From: Otatea glauca
Lineage: Eukaryota > Streptophyta > Magnoliopsida > Poales > Poaceae
DNA: 64,000 bases
Assembly: GCA_036346275.1 (NCBI GenBank)
Contig: CM070722.1
Location: 59,433,524 to 59,497,523 of the forward strand
Direction of reading: 5' to 3'
Shown: positions 46,831 to 57,884 of the stretch, one piece after another
How the letters are laid out: every line of letters begins with the position of its first letter
Position numbering within the stretch: position 1 is the stretch's first letter
Translations under genes and position numbers: made by a program
Notes under the pieces: generated by a model
Seen by the model: the letters and a program-made list of their open reading frames with translations, nothing else
Told to the model about the DNA's origin: nothing
Databases searched by the model: none

Positions 46831-48142
46831 TTTGAACTTTGATTTCTTGAGCGCCTGACAAGATGTTTGGTCCGAGAGAGAACTCTTTTTGGCTAAGAAA
46901 GGGAAGATCTGGATTTTTGAATGAGATATGAAATGTCCTATGCTCCAAGTAATCTTAGTGATTTTGCATATAAACCAAGATCATTTCTTATGTATAATCC
47001 CTCTTAATAGTACGATGATTCTAGCTATATGGCTTGAATCAACTCCCAAGCCAAAACTAGAAACAAACACCTTAGCCTTGATCTTCAAATACGACTGTTG
47101 TCGGCTTCTACTTAGTATCCTTCTTGATCATCAACACCAAAACCTACATAATAAGCATAATTGACAAAAATAGAGGACCTAGATGCTCTTAGCACCTCTT
47201 TGGCTGAGGAAAATTAAAAAAGGCTCGGTGCTACCGGTTCTAGTTGGGCAGTAGCGCCAGACCCTCTGCACAACGGCCTTTGGCAGCGCATTTAATGCAC
47301 TGCTCCAACCGTAACGGTTGGAGAAGGTGCTACCGATCCTACATGGGCGGTAGCACCGGAAATACTGACATAAAGAAGGTTTCGAGCTCAAACGGCTAGT
47401 TTTGTTGGTGGCGGCTATAAATATCCCCCACCTGCATTCTAGAGTAACTCTTTGAGAGAGTGAGGAGCAAAATTTGAGTGTTGCATTTAGTTTTGAACCT
47501 TTAGACACTCAATCCGACCTCAAGCAAGCGTCAAGTCTTATTACTCTTGGAGGTTGCCGCCTACTAAACTGCTTGGAGGCAATCGAGCGAGGTGAGCTTC
47601 TCAACGGATGTTTATGAGAAGTCCCGACAAGTTGTGAAGGCCAGAGTTCGCCTACTCGGAACGAGGAAGAACTACCTTAGTGATCGAGAAAGGCTTAAGC
47701 GGATGGAGCCGGCTTGAAGTTGTTCAAGTCACCTCAACATGTAATAGGGGAGATCGGCAAGTCTCCGAGACCACGGGATAAATTCTTGTGTCCTTTGCTT
47801 GTGGGTTGCATTTTTCTTGATCTCTTGTGCAATTTACATTTCTAGCAAGTTGAGAACTTTGTTTTGTGTAGAATTGTACCTTGGGCATACTTGAATCGTA
47901 GGAACATTTTGTGATCACTAGAAAACTTAGTGCTAAATTGTTAAAGTTGCAATTCTTGCTTAGTGATCTTGCAATTTGGAATTAGTGTTGGAAAAATTTA
48001 CAAACCTCCTATTCACCCCACTCTAGTTGGTTATCTTTGATCCTACACCGGTTTACTGACCGATTTTAAAAACCAAATCGGCTCGATACGCTCGATTTTC
48101 GCAATTTTTTGAGTGATTTTCGGTAATTTTGTGAACCATGGT

Positions 48143-49435
48143 TGAAAGCAACGGTTGGCTCCCATTGGACAATCCATACTAGGCATCAGTGTTGGAGACG
48201 GTCCCAAGAAAGGCAAGTTTACGAGACCTCCCGATTTGTTGCATTGATCAGGAAGCATAAAAAGGAAATGGAATAACTTTCGCAAAACTACAAGTTTAGT
48301 GTACATGCTATTAAAAAAACTAAATATTTTAGTATCTATTTTGTAAAACTATAGATTTTATAAAATCTTGTATTATAAAAATACAAGCTTTAATTTGGAC
48401 CATTTCTTGTGATAGGTTTAACAGATTGTATCCACATGCCAATCTCACTGGCCTGTCTGTCCTGTTCAGTCAATGCCACCTCAGATTGCCGGCGGGGGGA
48501 GCACAAGATTGCGGCGGCGTGAGGCCCCTCGGCAGATGGATTGCGTGGACAGATAAGCAACACCCGGAAATTGCCTTGGTTTTGCTCAATTTGAAGTAGA
48601 CGGGTGAAGGCTTTACGCATTGGTTGCATTCTTCAAAGTGAAACATGCATCAATTCAGGACTGGTCAAGGGGCAAGATGCGAAATTTACTGTCTGAATTT
48701 ACAGAGGTCTCAATTCTTCAGAAATTATTGTTTGTCCTGTGGTCACGTACGCAGATTTGCTTCACGCATGATCAACCGTCCAAGATCATCTCAATGGATA
48801 GATCATGCTTCTGGTGAGATAGATGGATCCAACAACAACGATGACGAAACCTTTTGTCCCAAATAAATTAAGGTAGGCATGGATGGATCCTTTTATGATA
48901 AAGTGATTGAAATCAAAGAAAAAAAAAGCAGGGGACAGATTTTTAGCAATTCCTTTGGTGTATAGGAATCATTGGTTGCTTTATAGAATGGGTATATGTA
49001 CTTCAGGGACACTTCTTTCCAAGCACAAATCAAAGTATTATTAATTCTCATACATATAACTGAGCTCTATATAATACAAGCTGGAGGTGAAATACTTACA
49101 AGCCACATATGCTTCTTTGAGCAGAGACAATCAGCTAAACATCAGAACATGTATAAAAGAATACATAAGATGTATCACATGCGTAGTGTTTGGAAAAGAA
49201 TACATACTCCAAATTTTGTATACAAATTGTAACGGTAACCCAAATCACACCAACTCCAATCTGGAGTTAAAAGAATGTCTATACCCAAAATATGTACCTA
49301 GTAGTGAGCTTGTTGCTCTGCTAATCCTGCCAAAACTCCAGCTCAAGGCCTGTGTAGTACTTGATCATGTTTGATCTAGTTCACTAGAATATTTTTTTAG
49401 AAACTGTACTTCACTTGTATCACGGAAACCGGATT
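48143..49435. other. Intergenic DNA, nothing recognised
   Basis: AT-rich non-coding sequence; no coding frame with protein-like features was seen. Confidence 0.4.
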
Positions 49436-49987
49436 CTAGCCTCTAGGTTCACCTGGGATACCCACCGATTTTTTTTTAAAAAAAAATTGGCTAGGAGCTC
49501 TGACATTTAGATAGGAAGAAGAACAACCACCAAGCTGCGCGAGTGGCGCAAAAGAAACAAAACCATCTTTGTGCAAAATTCCATTGCTGGATGTGAGTGA
49601 ACAACACAGATAAGGGTAGTGATAGAATCTAGCATGGGCAATCAAATGAATCGCAGAACTTAAAAAACTGGAACTGTCAAGAAAAGTGCGAAGGCACAGT
49701 TCCTCCTGCTCGGTCGCACATTGCCAAATCAATTGGTGTGCGTTGCAAAAGACAGACAGAGCTGGACACAAATTCTCAAACCATCCGATGATTTCTGTGA
49801 CAGCTGACTCATGAGCCCTTGGAGCGAATAAACAAGAAATTGTTTTGAGGATTGGCAGCACTGGCATACGAACAAGATTGTTCTGAGAGCAAGTCTGATA
49901 TAGTGATCTACAAGGGACAATGTTCTCTACAGCCATGGAGCAAGATGCAAATGAGTGGAACCCAACAGATCCTGACGGAAGGGTCAA
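49436..49987 (-). CDS. Hypothetical ORF, possibly an exon of a minus-strand gene
   Basis: A 183-codon open frame on the minus strand in DNA that is not obviously repetitive. The peptide is Ser/Leu/Cys/His-rich, with a central PVLPILKTISCLFAPRAHES and a TEQEELCLRTFL segment. I recognise no domain. It could be an exon of a transcript starting in the GC-rich island at 50455-50990, or part of a non-coding RNA or decayed gene. The C-terminal end reads into a poly-A/T tract, which argues against it being the true end. Confidence 0.2.
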   Translation of the reverse strand: MTLPSGSVGFHSFASCSMAVENIVPCRSLYQTCSQNNLVRMPVLPILKTISCLFAPRAHESAVTEIIGWFENLCPALSVFCNAHQLIWQCATEQEELCLRTFLDSSSFLSSAIHLIAHARFYHYPYLCCSLTSSNGILHKDGFVSFAPLAQLGGCSSSYLNVRAPSQFFFKKKSVGIPGEPRG

Positions 49988-50454
49988 ACCATCTCAAAGA
50001 GAAAGGAACGAAGATTGCCAGCTGGCTACCAGAAACAGGGACAATAGCCTGCTTGTAGTGAGGAGGATTGCCCACTAGCCTGAAGATGTCTGTCTACATA
50101 TGCTTGGGTTCTGCTAATTCAAGTTACTGGCGTGGTGGTGGCTGAACCTCTTCTCCTGCGCTGTACTGCCAACAAATTAGGGCTATGCCCTTGCAAAGCT
50201 TTGCAGAATTATTATGAAGCTAAGCCACTAGAAATTGATCCGTACGATCAAAGTAACAACAGGCTTTATACGCACTAAGACACAGGCAATGGAGAGCATT
50301 GTCATTCCTCAAGGCACTTTTTTTTCCTAAAAAAAGAAAACATTTTGCAAAGTAGATAACGCGCTCTCCTGGAGAAAATTGCCATCTCGTGGTCGGATTC
50401 AGGTGGAAACCAATAGATCTCCGGGGTCGTAGCGCGTTGGGATTGATCACTGGT

Positions 50455-50990
50455 GCACTCTTCACTGATTTTAGGTGCGCTGCGAACTTGCGATTGCAAC
50501 GCACGGCGGCGGTGGCAAAACGGGATGCTGTAATTTTTTTCTCTCTCGTCGATTGATTTCCCGCGGCAAACGTGGAGATATGCACAGGCACAGGACGAGG
50601 GCGCGGCGGCTTGATCGAGAAGAGGGGAAGAAGAGTTTATCAGAATCTTACCGAGGCGGACGGGGGAGGAGGAGGAGACGGAGGCGGAGAACCACAGGAG
50701 GAGCGCCAGCGGAATCAGTGCACGGCGCGCTCCAGCGTCCGCGCCCGCGCCCGCGCCGCCCAGCGGGCGACTGCTGATCGCACGTCGGCAGCGCCATGCC
50801 GTCGTGGTGGCCCGCGGGCGCGTCGCCCTCCGACACGCGCACCCCGCTCGACGACCGCCGCATCTCCGTCCTCGCGACACGCGGAGCGGTGCGGCGGCGA
50901 TTTTGTGGGTGGGCCCTTGACCGCCTTTGCGAGCGAGCCGGGCTGGCTCGGCGACGCGGTGCGGGCGAGACGAGACGGATCCTTCGCACG
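50455..50990 (-). other. GC-rich first-exon-like island
   Basis: A CpG-rich block flanked by AT-rich DNA, typical of a grass 5' exon. On the minus strand, a strong donor (CTCG|GTAAGA at about 50663) follows two alternative frames: one with MRRSSSGVRVSEGDAPAG, one with the hydrophobic segment ALIPLALLLWFSASVSSS. The frames are mutually exclusive and neither is recognised. The plus strand is also open. A real gene here is plausible, but product and frame are undetermined. Confidence 0.35.
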
Positions 50991-52158
50991 CCCCTGCGTT
51001 TTGATGGGTTTCTTCTGCGCTGCCGTGTTGGTGTCAGGCAGAGGCAGGCCGCGTTGCTGTTCGCTGGTCGGCGTAACGGCGTTAAGTGTCCTCTCGCTTG
51101 GAAGGACCCCCTCGCCTGGAGTTGCTATTGCTTTGGAAGGGCTTTAACTTCAACATTTTCTCTCTGAAAGACAACCTCTGGCTTTTCTACAGTTAACAGT
51201 CTATTTACATTAAGACAAACTGAAAATAAAAAATTGGTTTAGAGTGGCCTCCCACGGTTTTGATGGGTCAAGACTCTCCTTTACCACTAGAGTTGAAAAA
51301 AATTATCCTATCCTACAAGTATAAAATCCTAAAACGTACCCCCTCTCACTGTTATTCTCGATTCGCACCCTTCACACCTAAAAGTCAGATTATCAAATAC
51401 CAAACCTCTTCAGTCTAACCGTTCAGCCGTGCAACCCTTTAGCCTAACCGAAAGCTACTTTTCAGAAAAGCTACGGCCATACCAAACAGGGCCTAAGAGT
51501 TAAGCGACAACAGGTGATTCTGACTACCTGTTTTCTACGTGAACGGCTCATTGTAATAGTACCTCTCCTACCGTAGTAAACTGTACCATAAACAACATAG
51601 GACGATTGTAGGCCAGGTAGAAAACTACTTAAATTGCAATCCTACTAGTACTGTACAGGAACATGATCCTGCTTGGAATGGCCTCATCTCTTTCTTCTTC
51701 TTCGTCTTCTAATTTAGGGTTGGATTTGGTCGACCTGGGACTACAGGATTGTTTGTTTTTACTGTGGATTATGGATTCTGGCCCCAAAAACTGAATAAAA
51801 ACAAACAGCTCGATTCTAAAAATCGATTCTCATAATACAGTCTACCTATATACGTTAGAATCCACAATCAACTTCATATGTTATGTGCTTCTCTAGATTC
51901 TGATGAATACAAATATGAGAATACCACTGAAAGTTCTAAATAATTACTCACCAAATACTATCCCAGAATCTAGAATCTAAAATTAGCTTCTCTAAAGCCA
52001 TAATCCAAAATCATTTTTAAAAAAATCTATAACAAAAACATACAGACCTTAAAGAGGGACGCCTAGTTTTGCAATTTCTAAAACCTAACGCTTAGTTTTG
52101 AAAAAAAGATTAAAAAGAAATGTTAAAAAGAAAAAAAATTCATGAATGGCATGTGCAG
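50991..52158. other. Intergenic DNA with MITE-like remnants
   Basis: A MITE end CCAAACAGGGCCTAA lies near 51470-51490, and 51740-52045 has GATTCTGG/CCAGAATC-type inverted words like those of the foldback element at 4192-4422. No gene is supported. Confidence 0.4.
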
Positions 52159-52457
52159 GCTTCAAAGTCTTGACACTTGAGGACCTTGCTGTTTTGCCAG
52201 AGGATCTCAGTGACAAACCAGCTTGGCTAGTCTTCCGGTCCCAGGATGCATATGAAAAGATTCTAGAACAGCCATGCCGACCAAGTACCACTAAGGGGGC
52301 AGAGGCGCAGTGCAGTGTCTTTTTTTCTCTTTCAAAATGGCCCTTTTTCCATTACATGCAATATAGCCTCACTGTAAATTCAAACCATAAACCCCTTCAA
52401 AAACACAAGGGGGAAAATAACGGCCCCAGCTGTAGCACTTTCTGGAGTAGTATTTAA
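52159..52457 (+). pseudogene. Exon-like fragment of an unidentified gene
   Basis: Follows an acceptor-like TGTGCAG. The first about 40 codons read GFKVLTLEDLAVLPEDLSDK and continue with PAWLVFRSQDAYEKILEQ, which has globular protein composition unlike nearby DNA. After about 52290 the frame becomes low-complexity. No companion exon was found and I do not recognise the family. It may be a captured or orphaned exon. Confidence 0.35.
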
Positions 52458-52747
52458 ACACTGTAACTTTTCTCCTCTTTCAAACACTGAACTTTTCAGA
52501 TCAAACCTGGAGCATACAACTGCCACGTCAAAAAATACAAGAAAAAAACGAACGCTATTAACAGCACATAACTAAGAAGCACCTCTCTACTATTAGTCAA
52601 GACAAGCTCATGGGGTTACTTATCTTCTCACAATGCTTTTAAAAAAATCACACCGTCAATTTCCAGCAAAATCTGGGATTTTGGGGAGCAACCTCGGTAA
52701 GAAATACAACCTCCTTCCCTTCAGAACTGCTAGATGTTGATCCGGAG

Positions 52748-54147
52748 CAAGGATTAAAATCTCGCGGTTTCCGGATTTGGACGAATTTTGAAATACCGGT
52801 AGTAGTAAAAAAAAATTAAATTGCTACCGTATCTCAGAAATCTCAGCGAGATATCTGGTTTTTTTTACCGGATTTGGTCCAATAACCCTTAAGAAAGTCA
52901 TCTCCTACAAAAATTTGTTGAAAAACTGAATTTTTGAGATATTTTTTAAAAACTATAGAAACACTGTCGGATTTTTATAAAATTGTACATGCTTTATCAT
53001 GATGTGAAAAATTTATGGTATCATCCTAAGAAGTGTAGGATCATACAAATTTTTTTTAAAATAATTTAACTTCATTTGTTATCTTTAAAAACTCAAAAAC
53101 AGAATGAACATAATTAAGACAGTAACCTTGTCAGAATTTTATAAATTTTCTCAAGTGTGATCATGATCCAAAATTTTTATGAGAGATTAATAATTTCCTC
53201 ATTACCATTCTCTCAAATTTAAAAAAAAGTTAAACTTTTTTGTTTGCTCAATCAAATGTATGTATGCATTGAACTTCATTTGTTATATTTCAAAAATCAA
53301 AAACAGAAAGAACATAAATGGTATAGTGCACTTGTAAGAATTTTATAAATTCACTGGAGTGTTATCATGATTCAAAAATTTTATGAGATCTTAAGAATTT
53401 CCTTATAACCCTTATACAAAATTCTCAAAAAAAACTAAATTTTTTTTATTGCTAAAGCAAATCTATGATTGATCATTAGGTTTTTATCAGAACGTAGCAC
53501 TATCAGAATTTTTGAAACTTCTTGAAGATCGATCATCATATGAAAATTTTATATAAACATTAATGATACATCAGTACCATCCACAAAAATTTTCAAAATT
53601 TTCTAACGTGGTTTGTACTATTTTTCATTTGGTTGAAGTTTCCCGGTAAGGCTTTTATCAGGACAGTAGCACTGTCCGAATTTTCAAAAATTCATGAAGC
53701 TTGATAATCATATGAAGATTTTATAGCAACATTATTGATGCATAATAACCATGAAAAAAATTCAAAATTTTCTAACGTGGTTTGTTTCGTTTTTCATTCG
53801 GTTCAAACTTACTGGTTAGTGTTTTATCAGGACAATAGCAATGTTTGAATTTTTAAAATTCCTCAAATTTTATAATCATCTGAAATTTTTATGGGAACAT
53901 CATTTATGTGTCAGGAACCTACACAAAAAATTTCAACATCGTTTGAGCTATTTTTCGCTCAGTGCAATTTTGCTGAGATCTCGGCAAAACCGGCCGAAAT
54001 TTCGGTTTATCGGTAGAAAAAAAATCCAGATTTGAATTTTTGTTATTGTATTTCATTCAGGATTTGTTCAAAATTTCTAAATCTCATTGAGATTTTATTC
54101 TCCGGCCATGGACGAGATTTGGAGCGAAAATGAGATTTCAATCCTTG
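52748..54147. mobile_element. AT-rich hAT-like family element, copy 3
   Basis: Inverted ends CAAGGATTAAAATCTCG and (reverse complement of the right end) CAAGGATTGAAATCTC. Flanks ATCCGGAG (52740-52747) and ATCGGGAG (54148-54155) are an 8-bp duplication with one mismatch, the hAT signature. The interior has four or five degenerate 170-190-bp repeats with AACTTCATTTGTTAT, GACAGTAGCACTGTC and TTTTATGAGA words, as in the copies at 26222 and 42585. 1400 bp, no transposase. Confidence 0.75.
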
Positions 54148-54280
54148 ATCGGGAGTGCTGAGACCCCGATGAAGTTCCCCATCCGAGAAATGATTGAGCA
54201 TACGTGAAACAAGAACAATGTGAATTTTTCTTCTTATATGCATAAAAAGTATGATGATCCTAGATGATGCAGATGATCAT

Positions 54281-55054
54281 GATACGTGGAGAAGCGACGA
54301 GGAATTCACGAGGGAAATCCTTGCAAGGCTCAAAACTGTTGTGATCAAGAGATTGCGCAAAGAGGTCAACCATCTTTGTCTGAAAATTTGTACTAGTTGA
54401 TAAAAGTTAAACCACATACATGGAATTGAAGTGGATGGTAGTAACCAATACTACACATCTTCCATTATCAGGACTTTCCACCTGTTAGTAGTGGGGCAAG
54501 AAGAGCTCGATAACCGTTGCGGATATCTAGAGTCAACTTAACGGCGTAACGGTTGAAACGACCAGTATAAGTTCCTCCTCAAACTTGAAGTGCTAATTCG
54601 GTTCATGTTTCTCTCTGATGTAACAAATAGGTTATCAAAATTCACTTTCCCCCTTTTTGTTGAATGAATTGGAGATGCACATTTTGATTCTTTTTCTATC
54701 AATTGGACCTGCTGGACTACCATGTATGGTATGTTCTTCATGCTTCTATATATGCAGGCAATCCTTTTGTATAGGATGTACATTCTGGATCACCATAACT
54801 ACTTGATGCCGTACCTGAGGCGCATGCAAGGCGTGTGCCACTATGCGTTGTGCACGTTGCTGTTCTTGAAGGATGATGGGACCCTGAAACCGGTTGTGAT
54901 AGAGCTCAGCCTGTCTAGCGACGGTGCGGACGAAGGCGAGATCAGTAGGATCTTCCTCCCTGCAAGACAAGGGACTGATGTACATCTGTGGCAGCTTGCG
55001 AAGACTCATGTTTCTGTCAATGTTTCAGAGTACCATTAGCTCATTAGCCATTGG
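54281..55054 (+). pseudogene. Lipoxygenase gene fragment (pseudogene)
   Basis: Two blocks match the plant lipoxygenase catalytic domain. The first (about 54281-54366) reads WRSDEEFTREILA...VVIKRL, the substrate-channel entry region. The second (54758-55054, preceded by an acceptor TATGCAG) reads YILDHHNYLMPYLRRM, then TLLFLKDDGTLKPVVIELSL, FLPARQGTD and HLWQLAKTHVSVN. A TAG at 55037-55039 interrupts the metal-binding helix where HQLISHW is expected; the His of HW remains, but the following iron-ligand His region is not recognisable. N-terminal PLAT domain, the remaining iron ligands and the C-terminus are absent. It starts about 130 bp after a hAT-like element and is presumably dead. Confidence 0.85.
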
Positions 55055-56400
55055 CAACGGGTGTGGATTCTGTATCTGCTGCCATAACGATTGGTGGCTT
55101 GCCGCATTAGATCGCATAAATTTTGGCAGCATGTGCGGGCAAGTGCCGCATTGCCCACAACCCATCCCACATTCATCCTGATCTTGACCTCACCTAGAAG
55201 GGCTCACTTATCCTGAAGACACATGTTTACGGTCACCATATGCCGGTGAGAGGTGGTGTATAGGGGCTCTTGTTGAATCTACTACCCCTTCCTTTGTCAT
55301 GATAATCGGCAGTACCGCGTCAAATGCTTGGCTACGACTCCTATACCTGCATAGTTTCAAACAGTGAAGTAACAGTACATCGCACATATCAAAACTAGAA
55401 CCAAATATCGGACCAAAGGGTACAAAAAGACACAAGTTAGTTCATGTGATATTGTGAATCAAAAGATACTAGTAATAAAAAGATGCTACATGCTCTGAAA
55501 TTAGTTGCATGACTTGTAACATTCACAAAATTAAGCTTTCATTTCCCTCAAAAAGGATAATGTTTCAATTATTCATATTCATGCACAAAATATGACTGTT
55601 CCCGTGTTTCGAAACAGCGAAATGACCGCATAACTCATTTAGTATATCACATTACATAAGGTCATATGAGATGGACAGGATGGCAATAAGTTCACCTATC
55701 CTCGCATTCAGAGAAGAACTAATGAGATGATCCTAATACAGTATCAAACTCCTTTATCAAAAAGCATAACAATCCGCTTAATGCCCCGCCCCCTGTGGAA
55801 TGGGCTGACACGTGCATATCACCTACTTACACAGTTACATTTTCATCATCGTTTCAGGTAAAAGAGTTAACCCGAGGGTGCTACATTTCGACCCAACAAG
55901 CACTATATGCTACTCCAGCTCATTTTAGACTTCAAATGTGAGACTAAACACATCACCACAACTCCACTTAGGCCACATGGGTCAACACAAGTAATGCCGG
56001 GTGTTACAGTGTAGCAATTACATTATGTACTGGCGGAGTGCAAATGCAAGTGATTAAGATGAACAGTCTAAAAGCTTGCTGCAGCTTGGGCTCAGGCTGC
56101 CTCAGAAGTTACTTAGCCATGAGCTCAGCTCAAAGGAAAATAAGCCTACATTGAACCCGAATCTCATATCATTTCCTTTAAACCAAGATTCAATTTATAT
56201 GATTATATCAGCTGAATTCAAAAGCACCTCAAAGAATACCCGAACTCCCCATAAAATCCCACCAAATTCCTACCGCTAAGTTCATACCCTCAGAAATACT
56301 GGCTTTGCCAGTGCCATGTAGCAAAGTTTCACTTTACGCCTACAAATAGATAATGCCTATCGTGTTTACCAAAGGAGGGAAACAGGTAAATGAAGATTAC
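55055..56400. other. Intergenic DNA between two gene relics
   Basis: No further lipoxygenase similarity on the plus strand and no further cyclophilin exons (for example the FHRIIKGFMAQGGDF region) on the minus strand could be found by eye. Confidence 0.45.
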
Positions 56401-57720
56401 CTGTGCATAAAGCTCGAAAGTTCTCAGTTGTCTTCAGAGTTCAGACACATCAGCAAACGGCTGCAAGGGAAAAAGAGCATTGATGATTTTGTTATCCAAA
56501 AAGTGGTGACAGGACAGCCAGCAAGTCAACTTCACCTTGAGGCTAGATTATAAGGGAGCAATGAAGGCTAAAGCTAGAAAGGATTCAATGGATTACACAT
56601 ATTATTGCTGGTAACTTAAGTGGATATGATCAACAACGTATAAGTGGGAAAGTATACCTCAAAAACCATTTTCCCCGCATGATCATCGCCAATTGACACA
56701 TCTAGAAAAACAAGTAGATTCTTTTTTCTTGCCATCTTCTGCAACACCCACAAACTGTTAATAAGAAATGGATGCTCCACTCTGATTCAAAGACAAAGGA
56801 AGGTATCAACTTCGCGTGTGCTACACATCCCTTTCCATGCTCCCAGAGATGGAGCTCAAGAAGTACATTGCAGAAAAATACAGGTTCCACTACAACACTA
56901 CTGCACCCACATGAATAATGAGTGACTGCCTACACTCTGAATTTGGTTGAACACAGAAAGTTCCACTGAGAGCAATTTAACCTACCCACAGTAAATGCAT
57001 ACTAGTTCTTCCTTTTTCAGACATGAGATTATCACCATTTCTAAAACCCCACCAAGTCTCGAAACCTCGCTTTACCACTACTACTTCCACAGATAATTGC
57101 GCCTGGGCTGGAAACCAATCTATTACAGTATTATTATAGCTGCTTTCATTTGACAGAGAACAACTCCTTTCATGGCCTATTCATACAGTTCCCATGCGAA
57201 TATATGTTACCACAAACTCTACGAACCAAAACTCAAGCACAATCGCCACCCTCATCCTAAATTTGCCCCAAGGCCCAAGCCATCCGATACATTCCCACCA
57301 CCAAACAAGCATACAAGCACAAACAAATCAGCAAGGGACGCACAACCACGCGTGATCCGAGCACGTCGAGGCGCACGGGCGGAGGGGGGAAGAGGGAGGG
57401 GGCACGAGCCGTCCAGGGAGTTGGGCATCAAGCGCGACCTCTCAGCGCCGGGCTGGCTCGCATCGGGATCCCTCCGCGCCGACGCCCCCGAAGCCGCACA
57501 CGGAGTCCGCGCGAGCCGAGGAGACGAGGGGAGAGGAGATGGACGAAGACGAAATGAGGCGGCGGGAACCCGAGAAGGATGCGCCCGGTGGGCGGCGACC
57601 GGCGGGCGGCGACCGGCGAGGGAGGGTGGGACCCAGTTGCAGAGAGATATCCGCGAGTTGACGTGGCGCAGATGTATGTGGACGGGGCCACCATGTCGCC
57701 GTAAATGTACACGGGCCTGG
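56401..57720 (-). pseudogene. Truncated cyclophilin (peptidyl-prolyl isomerase) gene
   Basis: On the minus strand, an exon at 56738-56658 after an acceptor GTGTTGCAG encodes MARKKNLLVFLDVSIGDDHA then GKMVFE and ends at a GT donor: the start of a multidomain cyclophilin. The next exon (56460-56401) aligns with FADVVP...ENFRALCTG but contains a TGA and a frameshift. No exons for the catalytic core (RIIKGFM, GPNTNGSQFF) were found. A GC-rich leader at about 57350-57700 is the likely old first exon. Seen: the two exons and their lesions. Inferred: a decayed 5' half of a CYP63/CYP95-like gene that may still be transcribed from the shared promoter. Confidence 0.72.
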
Positions 57721-57884
57721 GCCATAACAGCCTAAATTAAGTGGGCCTTTTTTGGGCCGACATGGATGGCCTATAGGCCCGCAAAGAGCGAGCGTTATGT
57801 TCAAGTTGAGCCCACGCACAGCAAAACCCACGGAAAGGGTAAGAGGTGAAGACAGCAAAATATCCATCCGGAGAGCTCGCGGAA
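57718..57884. promoter_or_regulatory. Compact bidirectional promoter with TGGGCC (site II) elements
   Basis: Only about 165 bp separate the cyclophilin leader (minus) from the OCP3-like ATG (plus). The interval has three TGGGCC motifs (57718-57723, 57742-57747, 57753-57758) and one inverted copy in TAGGCCC (57774-57780). Such site II elements are typical TCP-factor targets in TATA-less housekeeping promoters. No TATA box was seen. Confidence 0.6.

Larger units (their letters stand above)
44193..47191 (-). mobile_element. Solo LTR, third layer, opposite orientation
   Basis: On the minus strand it reads TAAGAGCATCTAGGTCC...CACCCCCCCTCTAG...GATCCTTACA, clearly related to the layer it sits in (TGAAAGCATCTAGGCC...). 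It is flanked by the perfect 5-bp duplication GCACC (44188-44192 and 47192-47196). Without the inner insertion it is about 1.85 kb. The first base pair of the terminus is TA rather than TG, a decay of the canonical end. It carries the CGCCGGAC hairpin array at 46230-46830. Confidence 0.82.
43435..48047 (+). mobile_element. Solo LTR, second layer of the nest
   Basis: Starts TGAAAGCATCTAGGCC and ends CACCCCACTCTAG...TTTGATCCTACA, flanked by the perfect 5-bp duplication CCGGT (43430-43434 and 48048-48052). Without its own insertion it would be about 1.6 kb. TATA-like TATAAATA lies near 47416. It contains GGTGCTACCG/CGGTAGCACC inverted repeats at 43830-44160 and 47220-47360. Its termini resemble those of the LTR at 28433-31692. 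Confidence 0.85.
42585..48142. mobile_element. AT-rich hAT-like family element, copy 2 (interrupted host of a TE nest)
   Basis: The left part (42585-43434) begins GCTTCACAAAATCG and has the same ACCGAAG/CGATTTTCG words and about 190-bp degenerate repeats (TTAGACTTCATTTAG, GATAGTATCACTGTC) as the elements at 26222 and 61511. The right part (48053-48142) ends TTTTGTGAACCATGG. Joining the flanks of the inner LTR restores the family's TTTGAATTTCA...ACCGATTTT segment. It is therefore the outermost, oldest layer of the nest. Exact ends and target duplication are not resolved. Confidence 0.65.

Noticed and set aside
46195..46948. Several 60-125-codon frames on both strands with repeated RRTKKVG-like peptides
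   Set aside because: They are translations of the hairpin array inside an LTR.
57172..57735. A 187-codon plus-strand frame upstream of the OCP3-like gene
   Set aside because: It covers the GC-rich leader of the divergent cyclophilin relic and is low-complexity; it is a shadow frame.
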